Made by a program: the position numbers and the translations under genes. Shown here piece by piece: positions 18,602-27,043 of a DNA stretch of 64,000 bases. Positions within the stretch are counted from its first letter, which is position 1. Each line of letters starts with the position of its first letter. The notes below the pieces were generated by a model, which worked only from the letters and a program-made list of their open reading frames with translations, ran no database searches and was not told the origin of the DNA. The DNA comes from Qipengyuania profundimaris (GTDB taxonomy: Bacteria > Pseudomonadota > Alphaproteobacteria > Sphingomonadales > Sphingomonadaceae): the NCBI RefSeq assembly GCF_030717945.1, contig NZ_JAVAIM010000001.1:2169131-2233130 (forward strand). Direction: 5' to 3'.

Positions 18602-19551
18602 GCGAGCCCCCTGCGCATCCGTATCAGAAGCCAAAGGAAGAACGGCGCGCCCAGCAGGCTCAGCGCGATGCCGAGCCTCAATTCCGTTACGAAAGGCAAG
18701 ACCCGCACCGCGCTGTCCGCGACCAGCACCAGCAGTGCGCCCGCGAGCGCGCTTGGGACGATCAGTTGTGAGGGGCGACTGTCGGTCAGGGGTCGCACGA
18801 GATGCGGCACGATGAGGCCGACAAAGCCGATGATCCCGGCAACCGCCACGCTTGCACCGACGGTCAGACCGATGCCTGCAATCAGCATCCAGAGCAACGC
18901 GCCGGTATTCACGCCCAACGACCGGGCGACCGGCTCGCCCAAAGTCAGCGCGTCGAGCGGTTTGCCGCTACGCCACAGGAGCAGCACACCGAGCCCGACC
19001 AGCGGCGCGGCCAGCGTGACCTCGCGCCAGCTGCGGTCGGTGAGGGCGCCGTTCAGCCACAGGACGATCTCGCTCATGGCGAAGGCGTTTGGCGCCATGC
19101 TGATCGCCAGCGCCGTCAGCGCTCCGGCGAGGCTGGCAACCATCAGGCCGGCCAGCGTGAATAGCGCGATGCCCCCGGTGCGTCCGGCGATTATAGCCAG
19201 CAACGCCATAGCCCCGCCTGCTCCCAGCAGAGCGAAGAGAGGCAGCAACCACGCGCTTGCCGTATAGCCGAACCACAACGCCACGACCGCTCCCAGCGCC
19301 GCGCCTGGTGCGATGCCGAACAGCCCCGGATCGGCGAGAGGGTTGCGCAGATAGCCCTGCATCGCCGCCCCTGCCGCACCCAGGCCTGCCCCGACGATTA
19401 TCGCCAGCAAAGCGCGCGGCAAACGGAGCTCTGCGAGGATGATCGCTGCGTTCGGCGTGGTGTCGGGCCAGAGCCACACGCGCCCCGCCAGAAGCGAAAG
19501 CGGCAAGGCAATCGCAAGCAATAGGCCGAATATCAGCACCGCGCGGTTCAA
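18598..19551 (-). CDS. btuC: ABC transporter permease (vitamin B12 import)
   Basis: This FecCD/BtuC-type inner-membrane permease has about 317 residues. It shows many hydrophobic segments and the family motifs LRLPRALLAIIVGAGLG, GAAMQGYLRNPLADPGLFGI and GFVGLIVPHLVR (the coupling helix facing the ATPase). I placed the start at TTG 19551, which overlaps the btuF stop (TTGA) and has GGCGGAG just upstream; GTG 19539 is an alternative. The longer frame to 19614 overlaps btuF by more than 60 bases and is less likely. It overlaps the downstream ATPase gene by four bases. It would form the translocation pore for cobalamin in the operon. Confidence 0.9.
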   Translation of the reverse strand: MNRAVLIFGLLLAIALPLSLLAGRVWLWPDTTPNAAIILAELRLPRALLAIIVGAGLGAAGAAMQGYLRNPLADPGLFGIAPGAALGAVVALWFGYTASAWLLPLFALLGAGGAMALLAIIAGRTGGIALFTLAGLMVASLAGALTALAISMAPNAFAMSEIVLWLNGALTDRSWREVTLAAPLVGLGVLLLWRSGKPLDALTLGEPVARSLGVNTGALLWMLIAGIGLTVGASVAVAGIIGFVGLIVPHLVRPLTDSRPSQLIVPSALAGALLVLVADSAVRVLPFVTELRLGIALSLLGAPFFLWLLIRMRRGLA

Positions 19552-20360
19552 GAGACGCTCCGCCGGATTTCGGCCAGCCGCTTGGCTGCGCGAATGATGG
19601 TCGGGCCGCCGCAATAGAGCAGGCGCGTCTCGAAAATCTCGCGCTGCATGCCGGGAAGCTGGTCGAGGACGGGATGACGCTGACCATTATCGTTACCGGC
19701 CACCAGCAAGACCTCCGGTGGGTCGGCGACCACCTGCTCCAGCGCGAGGAAGTCTGCCTGAGCAAGTCCGCGAGCCTCGCCGTAGCTGGTGAAGCCTGTG
19801 CGGCGCAACAGGTCGCTGATCAGCGCGCGCTCGCCGGGAACGATGCCGCCCGGCTGCCACAAGGCCGCTTCGATGGACTGCTCCTCCGCGTTCACGCGAC
19901 TAAGGGCCTCATCGATGCGCGCTGCAAGGCGCTCCCCTGCTGTCGTGTCGCCCGCTAGTTGGGCTAGCGCACGCACCTGATCGAGACTTTCCTCGACCGT
20001 GCTCGCCGCTCCGAAGGTCACGACTTCGACGCCCAGATCCTCCAGCGCAGCGCGCGTCGCGGGGGCAATGAAGCTGCTTGCGACCACGACATCGGGATCG
20101 AGCGCGAGGATCTCTTCGACCGTACCGCCCGTGGCGCGGTAGCGGGCGGCATCCGCCGGCTCCATCGAGGTCGCGCGCGGATTCTTGCTGTAATGCGAGA
20201 TCGCGAGCAGCTGGCCGGGCGCTGCGACCTCGGCGAGGATCGCGTCGGTGCAGGGGTTGAGGCTGACGATAGTCGGCCCTCCAAGATCGGGCGTCCGCAC
20301 CGGCCCCTCGCTCGCGCATCCGGCGAGCAGCAGGGCCAGCGCAAGCAGCAGCCGGATCAC
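19548..20360 (-). CDS. btuF: Cobalamin ABC transporter substrate-binding lipoprotein
   Basis: This 270-residue protein belongs to the helical-backbone (BtuF/FhuD) binding-protein family. The N-terminus MIRLLLALALLLAGC is a lipobox with Cys15, placing it on the inner membrane facing the periplasm. The conserved opening VSLNPCTDAIL and the EEILALDPDVVVASSF segment are typical. It starts at GTG 20360, whose bases overlap the btuB stop (ATGTGA), so all operon genes are coupled. It should capture B12 delivered by the TonB-dependent receptor and pass it to the permease. Confidence 0.9.
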   Translation of the reverse strand: MIRLLLALALLLAGCASEGPVRTPDLGGPTIVSLNPCTDAILAEVAAPGQLLAISHYSKNPRATSMEPADAARYRATGGTVEEILALDPDVVVASSFIAPATRAALEDLGVEVVTFGAASTVEESLDQVRALAQLAGDTTAGERLAARIDEALSRVNAEEQSIEAALWQPGGIVPGERALISDLLRRTGFTSYGEARGLAQADFLALEQVVADPPEVLLVAGNDNGQRHPVLDQLPGMQREIFETRLLYCGGPTIIRAAKRLAEIRRSVS

Positions 20361-22213
20361 ATTTGCGCCCGCACGCCGACGAAGGCGCCGCGGCCGGGCG
20401 ACGCATAGCCGCGCGCGGTCGCGTAATCCGCGTTGAACACGTTCTCGACCCGGCCATAGGCCTCCAGCGTTTCGCCGAACGGCAGGGCGGCGCGCAAGTC
20501 GAGCACCTCATAACCACCAAGCGCGATCGAATTGGCGGCATCGTCGAAGCTTTCGCCAGCGAAACGCAGGTCCGCACCCAGCTTCAGCCCGAATGGCGCA
20601 TCCCAATCGGCATATAGCGTGCCGAAATGACGCGGGCGGCGCGCAAGGTCGAGGCCGGTCGCCCGGTCCTCGGCATCGACGTAGGAAAATACGCCCGCCA
20701 CCCGAAACGCGCCGGTCACTTCGAAGCCTGCCTCGGCCTCGAACCCCTGCGCCCGCGCGCGCGCGGTGTTGTCGTAAAAGCCGAACGGCCGATCCGCGCT
20801 GAAAGCGAAGTTGATCAGGTCGGTCGTGTCACGGCGGAAGGCGGTGAGCGCGATATGCGCGCCGCGCCCTCGCTGTCCCTTTTCAACGCCGAGGTCGAAG
20901 CTGGTGCTCTCCTCAGGGCGAAGCTCCGCATTGCCGTAGAAGCTACGCAGCTGGTAGAGCGTCGGCGCCTTGAAGCCCTCGCCCACACTCGCGCGGATAC
21001 GCCAGTCATTGCCGAGGCCGTAGGACAGGTCGGCACCATAGCTGCCGTTGGTGCCGAACAGCTCGTGATCGTCGACGCGCGATCCGATATGCGCGGCGAT
21101 ATCACCTAAGGCGAAGCCGAGCTGGACGTAGGCACCGGAGATTCCGATCTCGCCCGGCGCATCGAAACTGGTGACGTAATCGCTCCACTCGTGTTCCGCG
21201 CCGAAGGCCACGGTGACCGGGCCGATGGCGCGATATTCGCCGCGCAGTTGCACGCGCTCCGAACGGCCGTCTCCGGCAAAGGTCACATTGCCTTCTTCGT
21301 CGAGATTGTCGCGCTCGGTGTCGGACAGGCTGTAGGCCGCGCGCAGGGTGAGGTCGTTGCCGTAATAGGCCAGCCCGACATCGCCCCAGTGGCGGCGCGT
21401 TTCCTGCGTTTCCTGAGTATCTGCCAACGTAAAGGTCGGCGGCGGGAAGCCGTCGATGTCGAGCGTACCCTCGCTCCAATTGGCATGGACGAACAGTTCG
21501 AGGTTCGTGGTGATGTCGAAGAAGGCCGTGCCGCCCAGCGCGACCTGTTCGAAGCCATCGGGTTCCGTGCCGGAGGCGGCGGCGGAGAAACCGTCTGTGC
21601 GGTAGAAGGAGCTGGTGAGCCCGGCGAAGTAGCGATCGCCTTTCAGCCCGCCGACCGCGCTGGCGTAGAGGGTGTCGCGCGACCCATATTCGACATTGCC
21701 TTCGACGCCGGTCTCTGCGCGGGTGGAAACATCGACAACGCCGCCGATGGCGTCCGAGCCCCAGATCGTGCTGTTCGAGCCGCGCAGGATGTCGAACTTG
21801 CCAGCCGTGCCGAGAAGGAGATTGCCGAAATCGAACCCGCCCGAGGGCGAGGACGGATCGTTGACCTTCACCCCATCGACCAGCACCAGAAGCTGCTCCG
21901 AATTGGCGCCGCGGACGCTGACGCCGGTGAAGCCGCCGATGCCGCCGTTGCGGGTCAGCGAAAGGCCCGGCGTGCGCTGAAGAACGCGGGTGGCATCCGG
22001 CCCCTGCACGCTTTCGATCTCCTCGCGCTCGATAATCGTGACCGCCTGGCCGGTGTTGCCGATATCGGTACCGAGGCCGTTCGCGGTCACGGTAATGGTG
22101 TCGGCGCGATCCTCGACGATTTCGACACCAAGCAGCGTGGTATTGTCAGAATCCTGCGCCATCGCAGCACAGGGAAACGCGGAAACAGTCAGTAAAAGCA
22201 GAAACCTGGACAC
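20357..22213 (-). CDS. btuB: TonB-dependent outer-membrane receptor for vitamin B12
   Basis: This outer-membrane receptor of 618 residues is close in size to BtuB. A signal peptide ends near AMAQ (residue 20). The plug domain (about 45-160) carries ITVTANG, VLQRTPGLSLTRNGG, SVRGANSEQLLVLVDGV and a LRGSNSTIWGSDAIGGVVDV segment. A 22-strand-type barrel follows, ending in an aromatic-poor AQM. It starts at GTG 22213 with GGAGG four bases upstream. A cobalamin riboswitch precedes it, so high B12 should shut the operon off. It is the first gene of btuB-btuF-btuC-btuD-small protein. Substrate specificity for B12 is inferred mainly from the riboswitch. Confidence 0.92.
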   Translation of the reverse strand: MSRFLLLLTVSAFPCAAMAQDSDNTTLLGVEIVEDRADTITVTANGLGTDIGNTGQAVTIIEREEIESVQGPDATRVLQRTPGLSLTRNGGIGGFTGVSVRGANSEQLLVLVDGVKVNDPSSPSGGFDFGNLLLGTAGKFDILRGSNSTIWGSDAIGGVVDVSTRAETGVEGNVEYGSRDTLYASAVGGLKGDRYFAGLTSSFYRTDGFSAAASGTEPDGFEQVALGGTAFFDITTNLELFVHANWSEGTLDIDGFPPPTFTLADTQETQETRRHWGDVGLAYYGNDLTLRAAYSLSDTERDNLDEEGNVTFAGDGRSERVQLRGEYRAIGPVTVAFGAEHEWSDYVTSFDAPGEIGISGAYVQLGFALGDIAAHIGSRVDDHELFGTNGSYGADLSYGLGNDWRIRASVGEGFKAPTLYQLRSFYGNAELRPEESTSFDLGVEKGQRGRGAHIALTAFRRDTTDLINFAFSADRPFGFYDNTARARAQGFEAEAGFEVTGAFRVAGVFSYVDAEDRATGLDLARRPRHFGTLYADWDAPFGLKLGADLRFAGESFDDAANSIALGGYEVLDLRAALPFGETLEAYGRVENVFNADYATARGYASPGRGAFVGVRAQM

Positions 22214-22304
22214 AAAACCTCCATCATAAGCGAACGTCGCTCATGACGGGAGGGAGCGGGATTGCTCGCATCCACGTTTGCCATCGGTACACCCCGCCCG
22301 CGGC

Positions 22305-22485
22305 CGAACGACACGCATGGGCAGGTCTCCTGGCTCCCGGATCGCCGGCTGCGCCCCGCCTTCCCGCCCGCATGGACAGTGGCATGATGGAGCGCGCCTC
22401 ACCGGTCACAGTTGCGGGGGCAGCGGAGGTATCGCACCTCCTTCCCTCTTCGGGCCTGCGCGAACAGGCCAACCCATGACGCAGG
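22305..22485 (-). promoter_or_regulatory. Cobalamin riboswitch (AdoCbl-type) controlling btuB operon
   Basis: Read on the minus strand, the region shows the classical elements in order: GGGAAGGAGGTG, then CCGCTGCCCCCGCAACTGT, then GCCACTGTCC, then GGGAAGGCG, then the B12 box GAGCCAGGAGACCTGCC (plus-strand 22323-22339). These match the conserved core of cobalamin riboswitches. The box lies about 110 bases before the btuB start, allowing translational or transcriptional control on ligand binding. Exact ends are approximate. The remainder of the 409-base divergent gap holds no other assigned element. Confidence 0.95.
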
Positions 22486-22622
22486 CGCGCCCCTACACCG
22501 CGATATTGCGGCGCACAAGTTGGAGTTCGCATTAAGTATTTGCGTGGTAAGGGGCGCGGCGAAGGACGTCCCGTGGCGGGACCCGGACCTGCAGCCACTC
22601 CCGCAATATCTCGCGAAAGGCT

Positions 22623-23756
22623 ATGCAGGGCGCGAAAGGATTACGGCATTTGGCCAGCAGGGCTGAAAGCGATAGCGGTAAAGAGCGCAGCGAGCGCCCT
22701 GCGCCGACGCGCGCGCAGCGCCGGGCCGAACGCCAGCGCGACAGGCGCCAGATGGCTGTGCGCCTCGGCGCGCTCGCACTTGCCATCGCCTTGCCGACCT
22801 ATGCGGCACAAGGCGAACTCGGCTCCAACCTGCGCAGTGCCATCGGCCTCGAGGAAGAGCGCGTCGCGCTGACGCCGATGCCGTTCGAGACGGCGGGGGA
22901 GAGCTTCCCCGGATCGGCCTTCTATTACCTCGAGGACGCGCCCCGCCTCGCCACCGATCTCGCCGACCTGCGCGAGGAAGAAGGCACGCTGGAAACGGTA
23001 GAATTTGCTGAAAGCCACGGCGCGGGCGCGGCGGCGCAGGCCTTCCGGCAGGCGGGCGGCGGGCTCGACAAGGCGCGGGCACTGCAATGCCTGTCGATGG
23101 CGATCTATTACGAGGCGGCGAGCGAGAGCTACGGAGGCCAGCAGGCGGTGGCGCAGGTGGTGCTCAACCGCGTGGCGCACCCCGCCTATCCGGCCAGCGT
23201 CTGCGGCGTCGTGTTCCAGGGATCGGAGCGCAAGACCGGCTGCCAGTTCTCTTTCACCTGCGACGGGTCGATGCGTCGCACCCCGTCGCGCGGCGGTTAT
23301 GCGCGCGCCCAGTCGATCGCGCTGGCGGCTCTCGCGGGCGATGTCTACGGCCCCATCGGCCTCGCCACCCACTATCATACGAATTACGTGAATCCCTATT
23401 GGGCGTCGAGCCTCGATTACATTCGCACCATCGGCGCGCATCGGTTTTATCGCTGGAAGGGTTCCGCCGGACGCTCGGGCGCCTTCACCGATGCATATGC
23501 GGGCGTGGAGCCGGGTGCCGCGGCACCCGCTGTGCGCCGCGCCGAGACCGACGTGCCCGGCCCGGTCGCAGCAGCTGCGCCACCGCCGAACTCCGCGATC
23601 GGTGCGGACCGGACGCCCGACGTACCGGTCGGCGCACCCGCGAAGCAGGCAACGGCAGCTCCCGCCAAGGACGACAACCTGCCCTCGTCAGGCCGTGTAC
23701 GCGAGGAGTATGCCAATAGCGGGCGCTGGATCAGGGAGCCTGGCAAGAGCGAATAG
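22623..23756 (+). CDS. SleB-type cell wall hydrolase
   Basis: This protein has 377 residues. The hydrolase_2 (SleB) domain covers about 153-275, with CLSMAIYYEAASES (likely catalytic Glu164), GGQQAVAQVVLNRV, CGVVFQG, CQFSFTCDG and ALAGDVYGPIGLATHYH. Such domains act on peptidoglycan as lytic or amidase-like enzymes. Residues 1-43 are highly basic and are followed by one hydrophobic segment (about 45-62, LGALALAIALPTYA), so the enzyme is probably anchored in the inner membrane facing the periplasm. The C-terminal about 100 residues are Ala/Pro-rich and low complexity. It starts at ATG 22623; a shorter start at the methionine just before the hydrophobic segment is possible. It is divergent from the B12 operon. 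Confidence 0.88.
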   Translation: MQGAKGLRHLASRAESDSGKERSERPAPTRAQRRAERQRDRRQMAVRLGALALAIALPTYAAQGELGSNLRSAIGLEEERVALTPMPFETAGESFPGSAFYYLEDAPRLATDLADLREEEGTLETVEFAESHGAGAAAQAFRQAGGGLDKARALQCLSMAIYYEAASESYGGQQAVAQVVLNRVAHPAYPASVCGVVFQGSERKTGCQFSFTCDGSMRRTPSRGGYARAQSIALAALAGDVYGPIGLATHYHTNYVNPYWASSLDYIRTIGAHRFYRWKGSAGRSGAFTDAYAGVEPGAAAPAVRRAETDVPGPVAAAAPPPNSAIGADRTPDVPVGAPAKQATAAPAKDDNLPSSGRVREEYANSGRWIREPGKSE

Positions 23757-23772
23757 GCCGTCGCGTCTGCCA

Positions 23773-23798
23773 GTGAAGACAAAGATTTACGTCTTCAC
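23773..23798. repeat. Inverted repeat, possible operator or hairpin
   Basis: GTGAAGAC at 23773-23780 is perfectly repeated in inverted form as GTCTTCAC at 23791-23798, with a 10-base AT-rich spacer. It lies 17 bases after the hydrolase stop and 93 bases before the next start. There is no T-run on either side, so an operator-like site is more plausible than a terminator. Confidence 0.4.
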
Positions 23799-23890
23799 AA
23801 CCATACCGCGGAACACAAGCTTAGGTGCCTCCCGCTAAAGCCGGGTGAGCGCGACGCAGCGCGCCGCCACAGAAAGCAGGACAACTGCCC

Positions 23891-24232
23891 ATGCCCGTTC
23901 ACTTCGCCGCCGCCCGCTCCACCGCCCATTCGCCGATCGCACGCGCGCTGGCCCGCAAGGCGCTGGGCCGCGCGGCCAATGACAATGGCGTGGCTGGCGG
24001 CGACGTGGTGGTCGAAAGCTCCTTCGACACGATGATGCGCGCGGCGTTGAAGCACTTCGCGCAGCACGGTCTCGGCGCGGCACGCGAGGCGCGCAACCAG
24101 GCGGAACAGGCGCATTTCACCGGCGATACGGAAAGCTACGAATGGTGGCTGGAGGTCTGCCGGACATTGGATCGCCGCGTGGCGGAAGACCTCGTCCGCC
24201 GCCTCGATACGACGAGCGCGCTCATCTACTGA
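23891..24232 (+). CDS. Small conserved hypothetical protein
   Basis: This protein has 113 residues and a soluble, mostly helical composition: an Ala/Arg-rich N-terminus (ARALARKALGRAANDNG), then FDTMMRAALKHFAQHGL and ESYEWWLEVCRTLDRR. No signal peptide, membrane segment or catalytic motif is visible, and I do not recognise a family. Composition and codon use match the neighbours, which supports a real gene. It stands alone between the hydrolase and mdh genes, with an inverted repeat upstream. Confidence 0.7.
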   Translation: MPVHFAAARSTAHSPIARALARKALGRAANDNGVAGGDVVVESSFDTMMRAALKHFAQHGLGAAREARNQAEQAHFTGDTESYEWWLEVCRTLDRRVAEDLVRRLDTTSALIY

Positions 24233-24366
24233 AACTTTCCGGGCGGTGGCCGGTTGAGCTCTTGTGAACCAAGCCTAGCAACGCTTATTGCTACTGCGAA
24301 CCATTCTCAAAGATATGTGAACTAGCCAGCCGATTGCCGGTTGCATTCGTGTGCGTGGGAGCCTAG

Positions 24367-25448
<1,082 letters not shown>

Positions 25449-25449
<1 letters not shown>

Positions 25450-26051
25450 TGCGGACTTTCTTACTCACGATCGCTTCGTTCGCCCTTGCTTCGCCGGCTT
25501 CGGCGCAGGACGAAACCTATCCGGCGGATGAAGTATTCGAAGCGTTCCGTGATGGATGCGGTCCAATCGAAAACCAAGCGAGCACCGCCGCTCGATTGGA
25601 AGCGCGTGGCTGGCGAAAGGTTGACGCAGAAGATCAGGCCGGAGAGCTGGCAGACTTTATCGCGTTCTCTAATGAATTGGCACTAGGTGCGGTTGCAGCG
25701 GAAGACGCTACGATGAGCCCGTTGCAAGCGTTTGAGAAAACGGTGGCCGATGAGAAAGTCTTCATCATCCTCGACGAATATGTTTTGGATGGGTCTCGGG
25801 TAAGTGGTTGCCAGCTCTATGATTTCGGAGAATCGCGCTCAATCCCACCGAGCTTTGGAGAGCGTCAACTGGGGCGCGAGCCGGACAACCTGCTTGACCG
25901 TCCAGAAATTCAACGAAGCGAATGGACCCCCGGATTGAATCCAGAACACGACAGTTTCAGAATTTTTTATGTGCCTGCCGACAGTCCTGCTGCAGAAATG
26001 TTACGCTTCACTGGAGTTGTGCTGATGTCAGATACACTAGGAGCAAACTAG
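25449..26051 (+). CDS. Secreted hypothetical protein between mdh and sucD
   Basis: This protein has 200 residues with a clear signal peptide ([17 protein letters not shown], cleavage near residue 20), so it is exported to the periplasm or beyond. The mature part has two cysteines (GCGPI region and GCQLYDFG) that could form a disulfide; no known domain was recognised. The ATG at 25449 overlaps the mdh stop (TGATG), and the stop precedes sucD by one base, so it sits inside the TCA operon. Its GC content is visibly lower than its neighbours: 60-base lines of 47-62% against 63-72% in mdh and sucD. This suggests later insertion. It occupies the place where sucC is found in many relatives. Confidence 0.75.
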
Positions 26052-26052
26052 A

Positions 26053-26943
26053 ATGTCCATCCTCGTAGACAAGAACACCAAGGTCATCACCCAGGGGATG
26101 ACCGGCGACACCGGCACGTTCCACACGCAGCAGGCGCTCGATTACGGGACGCAGATGGTTGCGGGCGTCACGCCGGGCAAAGGCGGGACCGAGCACATCG
26201 GCCTGCCGGTCTACAACACCGTCGCCGAGGCCAAGCATGCGACCGGGGCGACCGCCTCGTGCATCTACGTGCCGCCGCCCTTCGCTGCGGACTCGATCCT
26301 CGAGGCGATCGATGCGGAGATCGAGCTGATCGTCGCCATCACCGAAGGTATTCCCGTGCTCGACATGGTGCGCGTGAAGCGCGCCCTCGAAGGCAGCAAG
26401 TCGCGCCTGATCGGCCCGAACTGCCCCGGCGTGCTGACGCCCGGCGAATGCAAGATCGGCATTATGCCCGGCTCCATCTTCAAGCAGGGCAGCGTCGGCG
26501 TGGTCTCGCGCTCGGGCACGTTGACCTATGAAGCCGTCCACCAGACCACCATGGTCGGCCTCGGCCAGACCACGGCAGTCGGCATCGGCGGCGACCCGGT
26601 CAACGGCACCAACTTCATCGACGTGCTCGACCTGTTCCTCAAGGACGATGCCACCAAGTCGATCATCATGATCGGCGAGATCGGCGGCAGCGCGGAAGAG
26701 GAAGCGGCGGAATTCATCGCGCACCAGCGCAAGAAGGGTCTCGAAAAGCCCACCGTCGGCTTCATCGCCGGTCGCACGGCGCCTCCGGGCCGCCGCATGG
26801 GCCACGCAGGCGCCATCGTCAGCGGCGGCCAGGGCGGCGCCGAGGACAAGATCGAGGCGATGGAGAAGGCCGGCATCCGCGTGTCGCCCTCGCCCTCCGA
26901 ACTCGGCACGACGCTTGACAGCCTGCTGAAGGAACTCGCCTGA
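26053..26943 (+). CDS. sucD: Succinyl-CoA synthetase alpha subunit
   Basis: This 296-residue protein is normal for SucD. With the beta subunit SucC it converts succinyl-CoA to succinate with formation of ATP or GTP. The CoA-binding N-terminal fold ([19 protein letters not shown]), [21 protein letters not shown] and [12 protein letters not shown] motifs are present. The phosphorylated His251 is in [14 protein letters not shown] at the end of the preceding gene serves as ribosome site. The partner gene sucC is not in this window, so it must be encoded elsewhere. Confidence 0.97.
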   Translation: MSILVDKNTKVITQGMTGDTGTFHTQQALDYGTQMVAGVTPGKGGTEHIGLPVYNTVAEAKHATGATASCIYVPPPFAADSILEAIDAEIELIVAITEGIPVLDMVRVKRALEGSKSRLIGPNCPGVLTPGECKIGIMPGSIFKQGSVGVVSRSGTLTYEAVHQTTMVGLGQTTAVGIGGDPVNGTNFIDVLDLFLKDDATKSIIMIGEIGGSAEEEAAEFIAHQRKKGLEKPTVGFIAGRTAPPGRRMGHAGAIVSGGQGGAEDKIEAMEKAGIRVSPSPSELGTTLDSLLKELA

Positions 26944-27043
26944 GCCTTCGCAGCGGACAGGCCGTCTCCTCCCCGGGAGCCTTCCGCACCGCCGAAGCAT
27001 TGGCATTATGAACCGACATTAGGGTCGGTGCGAAAGGGACCCG

